A stretch of 64,000 bases of DNA, from NCBI GenBank assembly GCA_963971305.1, contig OZ020307.1:7763501-7827500 (forward strand), written 5' to 3'. The notes under the pieces are model-generated. The model saw nothing but the letters and a program-made list of their open reading frames with translations. It was not told where the DNA came from and did no database searches. This document shows positions 12,901-25,701 of the stretch, in pieces; the first letter of the stretch is position 1; every line of letters begins with the position of its first letter. Origin of the DNA: Arcuatula senhousia. Taxonomy: Eukaryota > Mollusca > Bivalvia > Mytilida > Mytilidae. Position numbers and translations under genes: made by a program.

Positions 12901-15900
12901 ATAAAGAATAAAATATTGAATTAATTTGGAGTTTTTTGACTGAAATCAATCATAAAGTATATCTAGAACATTTTCACACCATTTGTTTGGTTAGAAAGTC
13001 ATCATTTCTAAAAACAGACCAATTCCCATATGTGTGGATATGTAAAGAAAGCCATAATTTCTTAGTTTCAACTAAACATATGCAAAGTGCTGAAAAAATT
13101 AAACCGGATGAAATATAGCAGTATAAATTGAATGAATGCTATGCTATAAAGTTATTCTTACTAAAACTAAAAACTATAGACTTCTAAATCCACTGTTTCT
13201 CATATTAAAGACAAAGTCTAATTGAATGTCCAAATTTGGTTAAAAAGTACCATTTAAGCAAAAAATGAAGGGTAGCTTTAGCAAATCATGAAAAAAGTTT
13301 TAAAATTCTTCATAAAGTGGTCAACAATGTGGTTTTCAATGGAATATAACAGATAAAAAACACTTATTTGATATTCAACTTTACTATGAAAACCAGTACT
13401 CAGGTCTCAGTCTTGTATTGTTTTTCCCATAGACTTCAATAGTACACCTGAGATTTTCGGAATTTTTTAAAAAATACTTAAAATGATTCAATAAAACTTT
13501 TGCTATATTTTTTCAATAAAAGAAGTGTCAAAAGACATTTTGAAGGGGGAAATGAAAAAAAGTGCCACGAACTTTGGTACACCACAGAAGTTTGAACTAA
13601 AAATATTTTTTTTCTACTTTCACTTTCACTTCAAAAAGCAAAAATACCCCCTTTTCATGAATACTATTTTATTTGAAAATGCAATTTTCTCATTTCTAAA
13701 AGTTAATGATGTCATAGTGTGGTGTCTTACCATCAATAAGAGCCAAAAGTTAGAAACAAATGCTTGAAAATGAATGCTGCAAACAACACAGAGAAAAGGC
13801 ACTATATTTTAATAGCATCCATGTTTTGACGTCCACCCGCGCAAGAACTTACAATACAAGACTGGTACCTATTAGGGTCAAAGATGATTAAAAAATTCTA
13901 AATGTTGTTGTTTTTCTGTTTCCTTAGACATTTCTCAATAAAACTAAGAAAAAATCATTGCCATAATGCTTTCATGGATTTTTTTATTACAATTTTAAAA
14001 AGGGTACCCTCTTCAAGGTTTTGGCCAGTTTTCTCTGTAGTGACTTAAAATGAACACTTTATGTTTCTGTAATTGTTGGGTTATATTCAAACAGAAGATA
14101 TGGATTGAAAAGATGCCAATAATATCTGAGCAAGGATTTGAGTGCATAAATATTATCATGTTGGGGTTTTTAGACACTCAAGAAGGAAAAAACTATGTTC
14201 AGAACCACATTTTTTACTACAAAGACAACTTGGAGCCTCTTGTTTATCCAAATACCTAAACCAGGCCTATTAAGTGCTTGAATATGACAAAATTGGCAAG
14301 ACTATGGTAAATAGATTGATACATGTGGAATGAAACACATTATTTGGAATTGAGATGGACTTTATATGCTAAATTAAGAATTTTTCAGGTGAAATTGGTG
14401 CCCCAGGCATACATAATAAGCCAACTTTTTCAAGGAATTCAGATATTAGGCTGTTGAAACTTAACTTGGTCTATGAAAAGAAGGTGTACAACACAGAAAT
14501 CACCAAGATATTGTGCAAGCTTATCAAATTTTTACAGAAAGTGGTCTCATTTACTGTAAAATCACAGTTTTTAACTTACCGTACACAAGAAGCCTATATT
14601 TTGCACATCACAAAACACCATAAAGAATAAAATATTGAATTAATTTGGAGTTTTTTGACTGAAATCAATCATAAAGTATATCTAGAACATTTTCACACCA
14701 TTTGTTTGGTTAGAAAGTCATCATTTCTAAAAACAGACCAATTCCCATATGTGTGGATATGTAAAGAAAGCCATAATTTCTTAGTTTCAACTAAACATAT
14801 GCAAAGTGCTGAAAAAATTAAACCGGATGAAATATAGCAGTATAAATTGAATGAATGCTATGCTATAAAGTTATTCTTACTAAAACTAAAAACTATAGAC
14901 TTCTAAATCCACTGTTTCTCATATTAAAGACAAAGTCTAATTGAATGTCCAAATTTGGTTAAAAAGTACCATTTAAGCAAAAAATGAAGGGTAGCTTTAG
15001 CAAATCATGAAAAAAGTTTTAAAATTCTTCATAAAGTGGTCAACAATGTGGTTTTCAATGGAATATAACAGATAAAAAACACTTATTTGATATTCAACTT
15101 TACTATGAAAACCAGTACTCAGGTCTCAGTCTTGTATTGTTTTTCCCATAGACTTCAATAGTACACCTGAGATTTTCGGAATTTTTTAAAAAATACTTAA
15201 AATGATTCAATAAAACTTTTGCTATATTTTTTCAATAAAAGAAGTGTCAAAAGACATTTTGAAGGGGGAAATGAAAAAAAGTGCCACGAACTTTGGTACA
15301 CCACAGAAGTTTGAACTAAAAATATTTTTTTTCTACTTTCACTTTCACTTCAAAAAGCAAAAATACCCCCTTTTCATGAATACTATTTTATTTGAAAATG
15401 CAATTTTCTCATTTCTAAAAGTTAATGATGTCATAGTGTGGTGTCTTACCATCAATAAGAGCCAAAAGTTAGAAACAAATGCTTGAAAATGAATGCTGCA
15501 AACAACACAGAGAAAAGGCACTATATTTTAATAGCATCCATGTTTTGACGTCCACCCGCGCAAGAACTTACAATACAAGACTGGTACCTATTAGGGTCAA
15601 AGATGATTAAAAAATTCTAAATGTTGTTGTTTTTCTGTTTCCTTAGACATTTCTCAATAAAACTAAGAAAAAATCATTGCCATAATGCTTTCATGGATTT
15701 TTTTATTACAATTTTAAAAAGGGTACCCTCTTCAAGGTTTTGGCCAGTTTTCTCTGTAGTGACTTAAAATGAACACTTTATGTTTCTGTAATTGTTGGGT
15801 TATATTCAAACAGAAGATATGGATTGAAAAGATGCCAATAATATCTGAGCAAGGATTTGAGTGCATAAATATTATCATGTTGGGGTTTTTAGACACTCAA

Positions 15901-18900
15901 GAAGGAAAAAACTATGTTCAGAACCACATTTTTTACTACAAAGACAACTTGGAGCCTCTTGTTTATCCAAATACCTAAACCAGGCCTATTAAGTGCTTGA
16001 ATATGACAAAATTGGCAAGACTATGGTAAATAGATTGATACATGTGGAATGAAACACATTATTTGGAATTGAGATGGACTTTATATGCTAAATTAAGAAT
16101 TTTTCAGGTGAAATTGGTGCCCCAGGCATACATAATAAGCCAACTTTTTCAAGGAATTCAGATATTAGGCTGTTGAAACTTAACTTGGTCTATGAAAAGA
16201 AGGTGTACAACACAGAAATCACCAAGATATTGTGCAAGCTTATCAAATTTTTACAGAAAGTGGTCTCATTTACTGTAAAATCACAGTTTTTAACTTACCG
16301 TACACAAGAAGCCTATATTTTGCACATCACAAAACACCATAAAGAATAAAATATTGAATTAATTTGGAGTTTTTTGACTGAAATCAATCATAAAGTATAT
16401 CTAGAACATTTTCACACCATTTGTTTGGTTAGAAAGTCATCATTTCTAAAAACAGACCAATTCCCATATGTGTGGATATGTAAAGAAAGCCATAATTTCT
16501 TAGTTTCAACTAAACATATGCAAAGTGCTGAAAAAATTAAACCGGATGAAATATAGCAGTATAAATTGAATGAATGCTATGCTATAAAGTTATTCTTACT
16601 AAAACTAAAAACTATAGACTTCTAAATCCACTGTTTCTCATATTAAAGACAAAGTCTAATTGAATGTCCAAATTTGGTTAAAAAGTACCATTTAAGCAAA
16701 AAATGAAGGGTAGCTTTAGCAAATCATGAAAAAAGTTTTAAAATTCTTCATAAAGTGGTCAACAATGTGGTTTTCAATGGAATATAACAGATAAAAAACA
16801 CTTATTTGATATTCAACTTTACTATGAAAACCAGTACTCAGGTCTCAGTCTTGTATTGTTTTTCCCATAGACTTCAATAGTACACCTGAGATTTTCGGAA
16901 TTTTTTAAAAAATACTTAAAATGATTCAATAAAACTTTTGCTATATTTTTTCAATAAAAGAAGTGTCAAAAGACATTTTGAAGGGGGAAATGAAAAAAAG
17001 TGCCACGAACTTTGGTACACCACAGAAGTTTGAACTAAAAATATTTTTTTTCTACTTTCACTTTCACTTCAAAAAGCAAAAATACCCCCTTTTCATGAAT
17101 ACTATTTTATTTGAAAATGCAATTTTCTCATTTCTAAAAGTTAATGATGTCATAGTGTGGTGTCTTACCATCAATAAGAGCCAAAAGTTAGAAACAAATG
17201 CTTGAAAATGAATGCTGCAAACAACACAGAGAAAAGGCACTATATTTTAATAGCATCCATGTTTTGACGTCCACCCGCGCAAGAACTTACAATACAAGAC
17301 TGGTACCTATTAGGGTCAAAGATGATTAAAAAATTCTAAATGTTGTTGTTTTTCTGTTTCCTTAGACATTTCTCAATAAAACTAAGAAAAAATCATTGCC
17401 ATAATGCTTTCATGGATTTTTTTATTACAATTTTAAAAAGGGTACCCTCTTCAAGGTTTTGGCCAGTTTTCTCTGTAGTGACTTAAAATGAACACTTTAT
17501 GTTTCTGTAATTGTTGGGTTATATTCAAACAGAAGATATGGATTGAAAAGATGCCAATAATATCTGAGCAAGGATTTGAGTGCATAAATATTATCATGTT
17601 GGGGTTTTTAGACACTCAAGAAGGAAAAAACTATGTTCAGAACCACATTTTTTACTACAAAGACAACTTGGAGCCTCTTGTTTATCCAAATACCTAAACC
17701 AGGCCTATTAAGTGCTTGAATATGACAAAATTGGCAAGACTATGGTAAATAGATTGATACATGTGGAATGAAACACATTATTTGGAATTGAGATGGACTT
17801 TATATGCTAAATTAAGAATTTTTCAGGTGAAATTGGTGCCCCAGGCATACATAATAAGCCAACTTTTTCAAGGAATTCAGATATTAGGCTGTTGAAACTT
17901 AACTTGGTCTATGAAAAGAAGGTGTACAACACAGAAATCACCAAGATATTGTGCAAGCTTATCAAATTTTTACAGAAAGTGGTCTCATTTACTGTAAAAT
18001 CACAGTTTTTAACTTACCGTACACAAGAAGCCTATATTTTGCACATCACAAAACACCATAAAGAATAAAATATTGAATTAATTTGGAGTTTTTTGACTGA
18101 AATCAATCATAAAGTATATCTAGAACATTTTCACACCATTTGTTTGGTTAGAAAGTCATCATTTCTAAAAACAGACCAATTCCCATATGTGTGGATATGT
18201 AAAGAAAGCCATAATTTCTTAGTTTCAACTAAACATATGCAAAGTGCTGAAAAAATTAAACCGGATGAAATATAGCAGTATAAATTGAATGAATGCTATG
18301 CTATAAAGTTATTCTTACTAAAACTAAAAACTATAGACTTCTAAATCCACTGTTTCTCATATTAAAGACAAAGTCTAATTGAATGTCCAAATTTGGTTAA
18401 AAAGTACCATTTAAGCAAAAAATGAAGGGTAGCTTTAGCAAATCATGAAAAAAGTTTTAAAATTCTTCATAAAGTGGTCAACAATGTGGTTTTCAATGGA
18501 ATATAACAGATAAAAAACACTTATTTGATATTCAACTTTACTATGAAAACCAGTACTCAGGTCTCAGTCTTGTATTGTTTTTCCCATAGACTTCAATAGT
18601 ACACCTGAGATTTTCGGAATTTTTTAAAAAATACTTAAAATGATTCAATAAAACTTTTGCTATATTTTTTCAATAAAAGAAGTGTCAAAAGACATTTTGA
18701 AGGGGGAAATGAAAAAAAGTGCCACGAACTTTGGTACACCACAGAAGTTTGAACTAAAAATATTTTTTTTCTACTTTCACTTTCACTTCAAAAAGCAAAA
18801 ATACCCCCTTTTCATGAATACTATTTTATTTGAAAATGCAATTTTCTCATTTCTAAAAGTTAATGATGTCATAGTGTGGTGTCTTACCATCAATAAGAGC

Positions 18901-21900
18901 CAAAAGTTAGAAACAAATGCTTGAAAATGAATGCTGCAAACAACACAGAGAAAAGGCACTATATTTTAATAGCATCCATGTTTTGACGTCCACCCGCGCA
19001 AGAACTTACAATACAAGACTGGTACCTATTAGGGTCAAAGATGATTAAAAAATTCTAAATGTTGTTGTTTTTCTGTTTCCTTAGACATTTCTCAATAAAA
19101 CTAAGAAAAAATCATTGCCATAATGCTTTCATGGATTTTTTTATTACAATTTTAAAAAGGGTACCCTCTTCAAGGTTTTGGCCAGTTTTCTCTGTAGTGA
19201 CTTAAAATGAACACTTTATGTTTCTGTAATTGTTGGGTTATATTCAAACAGAAGATATGGATTGAAAAGATGCCAATAATATCTGAGCAAGGATTTGAGT
19301 GCATAAATATTATCATGTTGGGGTTTTTAGACACTCAAGAAGGAAAAAACTATGTTCAGAACCACATTTTTTACTACAAAGACAACTTGGAGCCTCTTGT
19401 TTATCCAAATACCTAAACCAGGCCTATTAAGTGCTTGAATATGACAAAATTGGCAAGACTATGGTAAATAGATTGATACATGTGGAATGAAACACATTAT
19501 TTGGAATTGAGATGGACTTTATATGCTAAATTAAGAATTTTTCAGGTGAAATTGGTGCCCCAGGCATACATAATAAGCCAACTTTTTCAAGGAATTCAGA
19601 TATTAGGCTGTTGAAACTTAACTTGGTCTATGAAAAGAAGGTGTACAACACAGAAATCACCAAGATATTGTGCAAGCTTATCAAATTTTTACAGAAAGTG
19701 GTCTCATTTACTGTAAAATCACAGTTTTTAACTTACCGTACACAAGAAGCCTATATTTTGCACATCACAAAACACCATAAAGAATAAAATATTGAATTAA
19801 TTTGGAGTTTTTTGACTGAAATCAATCATAAAGTATATCTAGAACATTTTCACACCATTTGTTTGGTTAGAAAGTCATCATTTCTAAAAACAGACCAATT
19901 CCCATATGTGTGGATATGTAAAGAAAGCCATAATTTCTTAGTTTCAACTAAACATATGCAAAGTGCTGAAAAAATTAAACCGGATGAAATATAGCAGTAT
20001 AAATTGAATGAATGCTATGCTATAAAGTTATTCTTACTAAAACTAAAAACTATAGACTTCTAAATCCACTGTTTCTCATATTAAAGACAAAGTCTAATTG
20101 AATGTCCAAATTTGGTTAAAAAGTACCATTTAAGCAAAAAATGAAGGGTAGCTTTAGCAAATCATGAAAAAAGTTTTAAAATTCTTCATAAAGTGGTCAA
20201 CAATGTGGTTTTCAATGGAATATAACAGATAAAAAACACTTATTTGATATTCAACTTTACTATGAAAACCAGTACTCAGGTCTCAGTCTTGTATTGTTTT
20301 TCCCATAGACTTCAATAGTACACCTGAGATTTTCGGAATTTTTTAAAAAATACTTAAAATGATTCAATAAAACTTTTGCTATATTTTTTCAATAAAAGAA
20401 GTGTCAAAAGACATTTTGAAGGGGGAAATGAAAAAAAGTGCCACGAACTTTGGTACACCACAGAAGTTTGAACTAAAAATATTTTTTTTCTACTTTCACT
20501 TTCACTTCAAAAAGCAAAAATACCCCCTTTTCATGAATACTATTTTATTTGAAAATGCAATTTTCTCATTTCTAAAAGTTAATGATGTCATAGTGTGGTG
20601 TCTTACCATCAATAAGAGCCAAAAGTTAGAAACAAATGCTTGAAAATGAATGCTGCAAACAACACAGAGAAAAGGCACTATATTTTAATAGCATCCATGT
20701 TTTGACGTCCACCCGCGCAAGAACTTACAATACAAGACTGGTACCTATTAGGGTCAAAGATGATTAAAAAATTCTAAATGTTGTTGTTTTTCTGTTTCCT
20801 TAGACATTTCTCAATAAAACTAAGAAAAAATCATTGCCATAATGCTTTCATGGATTTTTTTATTACAATTTTAAAAAGGGTACCCTCTTCAAGGTTTTGG
20901 CCAGTTTTCTCTGTAGTGACTTAAAATGAACACTTTATGTTTCTGTAATTGTTGGGTTATATTCAAACAGAAGATATGGATTGAAAAGATGCCAATAATA
21001 TCTGAGCAAGGATTTGAGTGCATAAATATTATCATGTTGGGGTTTTTAGACACTCAAGAAGGAAAAAACTATGTTCAGAACCACATTTTTTACTACAAAG
21101 ACAACTTGGAGCCTCTTGTTTATCCAAATACCTAAACCAGGCCTATTAAGTGCTTGAATATGACAAAATTGGCAAGACTATGGTAAATAGATTGATACAT
21201 GTGGAATGAAACACATTATTTGGAATTGAGATGGACTTTATATGCTAAATTAAGAATTTTTCAGGTGAAATTGGTGCCCCAGGCATACATAATAAGCCAA
21301 CTTTTTCAAGGAATTCAGATATTAGGCTGTTGAAACTTAACTTGGTCTATGAAAAGAAGGTGTACAACACAGAAATCACCAAGATATTGTGCAAGCTTAT
21401 CAAATTTTTACAGAAAGTGGTCTCATTTACTGTAAAATCACAGTTTTTAACTTACCGTACACAAGAAGCCTATATTTTGCACATCACAAAACACCATAAA
21501 GAATAAAATATTGAATTAATTTGGAGTTTTTTGACTGAAATCAATCATAAAGTATATCTAGAACATTTTCACACCATTTGTTTGGTTAGAAAGTCATCAT
21601 TTCTAAAAACAGACCAATTCCCATATGTGTGGATATGTAAAGAAAGCCATAATTTCTTAGTTTCAACTAAACATATGCAAAGTGCTGAAAAAATTAAACC
21701 GGATGAAATATAGCAGTATAAATTGAATGAATGCTATGCTATAAAGTTATTCTTACTAAAACTAAAAACTATAGACTTCTAAATCCACTGTTTCTCATAT
21801 TAAAGACAAAGTCTAATTGAATGTCCAAATTTGGTTAAAAAGTACCATTTAAGCAAAAAATGAAGGGTAGCTTTAGCAAATCATGAAAAAAGTTTTAAAA

Positions 21901-23716
21901 TTCTTCATAAAGTGGTCAACAATGTGGTTTTCAATGGAATATAACAGATAAAAAACACTTATTTGATATTCAACTTTACTATGAAAACCAGTACTCAGGT
22001 CTCAGTCTTGTATTGTTTTTCCCATAGACTTCAATAGTACACCTGAGATTTTCGGAATTTTTTAAAAAATACTTAAAATGATTCAATAAAACTTTTGCTA
22101 TATTTTTTCAATAAAAGAAGTGTCAAAAGACATTTTGAAGGGGGAAATGAAAAAAAGTGCCACGAACTTTGGTACACCACAGAAGTTTGAACTAAAAATA
22201 TTTTTTTTCTACTTTCACTTTCACTTCAAAAAGCAAAAATACCCCCTTTTCATGAATACTATTTTATTTGAAAATGCAATTTTCTCATTTCTAAAAGTTA
22301 ATGATGTCATAGTGTGGTGTCTTACCATCAATAAGAGCCAAAAGTTAGAAACAAATGCTTGAAAATGAATGCTGCAAACAACACAGAGAAAAGGCACTAT
22401 ATTTTAATAGCATCCATGTTTTGACGTCCACCCGCGCAAGAACTTACAATACAAGACTGGTACCTATTAGGGTCAAAGATGATTAAAAAATTCTAAATGT
22501 TGTTGTTTTTCTGTTTCCTTAGACATTTCTCAATAAAACTAAGAAAAAATCATTGCCATAATGCTTTCATGGATTTTTTTATTACAATTTTAAAAAGGGT
22601 ACCCTCTTCAAGGTTTTGGCCAGTTTTCTCTGTAGTGACTTAAAATGAACACTTTATGTTTCTGTAATTGTTGGGTTATATTCAAACAGAAGATATGGAT
22701 TGAAAAGATGCCAATAATATCTGAGCAAGGATTTGAGTGCATAAATATTATCATGTTGGGGTTTTTAGACACTCAAGAAGGAAAAAACTATGTTCAGAAC
22801 CACATTTTTTACTACAAAGACAACTTGGAGCCTCTTGTTTATCCAAATACCTAAACCAGGCCTATTAAGTGCTTGAATATGACAAAATTGGCAAGACTAT
22901 GGTAAATAGATTGATACATGTGGAATGAAACACATTATTTGGAATTGAGATGGACTTTATATGCTAAATTAAGAATTTTTCAGGTGAAATTGGTGCCCCA
23001 GGCATACATAATAAGCCAACTTTTTCAAGGAATTCAGATATTAGGCTGTTGAAACTTAACTTGGTCTATGAAAAGAAGGTGTACAACACAGAAATCACCA
23101 AGATATTGTGCAAGCTTATCAAATTTTTACAGAAAGTGGTCTCATTTACTGTAAAATCACAGTTTTTAACTTACCGTACACAAGAAGCCTATATTTTGCA
23201 CATCACAAAACACCATAAAGAATAAAATATTGAATTAATTTGGAGTTTTTTGACTGAAATCAATCATAAAGTATATCTAGAACATTTTCACACCATTTGT
23301 TTGGTTAGAAAGTCATCATTTCTAAAAACAGACCAATTCCCATATGTGTGGATATGTAAAGAAAGCCATAATTTCTTAGTTTCAACTAAACATATGCAAA
23401 GTGCTGAAAAAATTAAACCGGATGAAATATAGCAGTATAAATTGAATGAATGCTATGCTATAAAGTTATTCTTACTAAAACTAAAAACTATAGACTTCTA
23501 AATCCACTGTTTCTCATATTAAAGACAAAGTCTAATTGAATGTCCAAATTTGGTTAAAAAGTACCATTTAAGCAAAAAATGAAGGGTAGCTTTAGCAAAT
23601 CATGAAAAAAGTTTTAAAATTCTTCATAAAGTGGTCAACAATGTGGTTTTCAATGGAATATAACAGATAAAAAACACTTATTTGATATTCAACTTTACTA
23701 TGAAAACCAGTACTCA
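9965..23716. repeat. Macrosatellite units 6-13 (1,719 bp each)
   Basis: Eight full units start at 9965, 11684, 13403, 15122, 16841, 18560, 20279 and 21998, with an exact period of 1,719 bp and no length variation. All carry both the 467-bp module and the 1,252-bp spacer. They are the same as units 1-4 and show no coding potential I can support. Confidence 0.95.
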
Positions 23717-23978
23717 GGTCTCAGTCTTGTATTGTTTTTCCCATAGACTTCAATAGTACACCTGAGATTTTCGGAATTTTTTAAAAAATACTTAAAATGA
23801 TTCAATAAAACTTTTGCTATATTTTTTCAATAAAAGAAGTGTCAAAAGACATTTTGAAGGGGGAAATGAAAAAAAGTGCCACGAACTTTGGTACACCACA
23901 GAAGTTTGAACTAAAAATATTTTTTTTCTACTTTCACTTTCACTTCAAAAAGCAAAAATACCCCCTTTTCATGAATAC
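23717..23978. repeat. Macrosatellite unit 14, left part of the split module
   Basis: The first 262 bp of the terminal 467-bp module. It is interrupted by the Gypsy element after the bases ATAC at 23975-23978. Its other part lies at 33538-33742, and 262 plus 205 bp restores exactly 467 bp. A 64-codon open frame here (23839-24033) runs from satellite into LTR and is an accident of the junction. Confidence 0.95.
23975..23978. other. Target-site duplication, left copy (ATAC)
   Basis: ATAC precedes the LTR and recurs at 33534-33537 right after the other LTR. An uninterrupted satellite module contains it once. Because the LTR ends in A, a 5-bp reading (AATAC) is equally possible. Confidence 0.85.
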
Positions 23979-24952
23979 TGTGACGAAAAAGAGAAGCGGG
24001 GGGGAACAGGAACGTAAAATACGGAATGTCTAATGTTGTACACAAAAGTTAGTTGTGATGACGACTGCCCTTTAGTACGACTTCGACGACTTATGCTAGT
24101 GCTGGTGCTCTCTTTTATGCAAGTAATCTCCAGTAGCGTGAGAAAGGAGAGTTCTTGGTCACATAAATTTATATTTCGTGGATCCTTGTGAAGTCTGGCA
24201 ACTTACTTTCACAAGATAAAGAGTCAATGTTCAGTAAACTTGTATTGATGAAATATGCATGAAATATGTACACAATTTAACAATCCACCCCGATACGCAG
24301 ATCGGTATATTAGAGTAATACGGACGGACTAATATAAATTCCAAGCAGTAAAACAAATAAAAGTGGCTGACTACAGCTTAACGTAAATAAGAGCTATTCC
24401 GAGCTAGCAAGACTAAAGAATAAAGTTAACCTGCCTATTTATACCAAGTCAATTAAGTCTATTTTCTGATGCAATGAATCTGATGAAATAGATTCTGATG
24501 CAAGAATTATGGACCCTGGGGTCCTCCCAGTAGGACCCTTCAGGACCCTACTAGGACTCCAGAGTACCAAATATCAATGACCTAGAGTTCCAAGTAAACA
24601 ACATATATACTAAAACAACCCAAATGGACTCTAGTTAACTCCCAACAATCATAAATGTAGATACCTAAAGCAGGACCCACATAATATTGAAAGGACTCCC
24701 AGGATGCCTAACAGGACCCTTGGAGTAACCTAATAACCTAGTTTACAGACACATATGGTTGACCTAATTCAAAACATAAAGTGATGAAATTCTAGCAAAC
24801 ACAGCATGATACTGCTAATATTAGCTAAACAAAATTACACATGATGAAATATTATGAACTTTGAAACCCTGAGTATGTAAAATACAATTTCGAACACAAA
24901 TATCTATGGATATAGAAAAAGGGGGGAAAGACTGTCAGCAAAATTCACTACA
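23979..24952 (-). repeat. 3' LTR of the Gypsy element
   Basis: A 974-bp copy of the LTR, starting TGTGACG and ending CACTACA on the plus strand. Line-by-line comparison with 32560-33533 found no difference. It holds a cluster of GGACCC/GGGTCC-type motifs around 24510-24560. Because the element is on the minus strand, this is its downstream LTR. Confidence 0.95.
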
Positions 24953-24966
24953 CAGCCCCCCGCTTA
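24953..24966 (-). promoter_or_regulatory. Polypurine tract of the Gypsy element
   Basis: On the element strand the bases just before the 3' LTR read TAAGCGGGGGGCTG, a purine-rich run in the position where plus-strand DNA synthesis is primed. It is interrupted by pyrimidines near its 3' end, so the functional core is probably AAGCGGGGGG. Confidence 0.7.
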
Positions 24967-25701
24967 GCCCTGAACTTCCACTGTTCAGTGAAAATTATAC
25001 AAAAATATAAAAATTAACATGAAAAGTGTTAATACTGACAACAAGACTATAATAACGCACCTTTAACATTAAAAATATTACCCGTTTAATGTAACAATCT
25101 CAAATATCAAAAACATTTAACAATACAATATGACTAGTGAATTTTAGCACCAAAAACTCTATGATATTATGCGTCATAAAAAAAGGAATACAAAAACATG
25201 TGAATCTTAACATTGTCAAAAACATGGAAAATATTTTTTTTTTTTCCCGAACACTTTATGGCACATGGAATAAAAATAAAGTAATACTTTTCCCGGACTA
25301 GACAAAAATATAAAAACAAAATAGATGGATTATTAAAATATAAAAACAAAATATATGTAAAATAAAATGGCACTGACAACAAATTGTTGGAATATAAAAA
25401 AAAAAAAAAATCTCAATGTAATAACCTACTCTACTCAACGGTCATGCAAAGGACTAAGTAATACAATACAATAACAAATTGCAAATTTTGTACAGATGTG
25501 GGGTACCAAAGATTGGACCAAAAGGGATTAAGGTGCCTTAAAAGGACCAAAATAAACCAGACATATCCACAAAAAAAAATAAAAAAAAAATAAAATAATA
25601 ATATATATATATAAACAAGCTAATAGCGAGTAATACTACATTTGTACTAATGCTAAACTAAAACAAGTCATCACTATAAATGTTAGTAAACGCTCCAAGT
25701 T
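24967..25701 (-). other. 3' untranslated region of the Gypsy element
   Basis: About 735 bp between the pol stop codon and the polypurine tract. It is strongly AT-rich with several homopolymers and an AT dinucleotide run near 25600. One 71-codon open frame (25167-25382, minus) is rich in Phe and Tyr, has no match I recognise and is probably chance. No env gene is present. Confidence 0.7.

Noticed and set aside
1964..24033. Repeated 80-, 69- and 60-codon open frames in each satellite unit
   Set aside because: They are identical only because the units are. They are short, AT-rich, lack good start context and show no domain.
24953..25701. An env-like gene in the Gypsy element, which would make it an infectious-type retrovirus
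   Set aside because: Only about 735 bp of AT-rich non-coding DNA lies after pol. The single 71-codon frame there has no recognisable signal peptide or fusion features.
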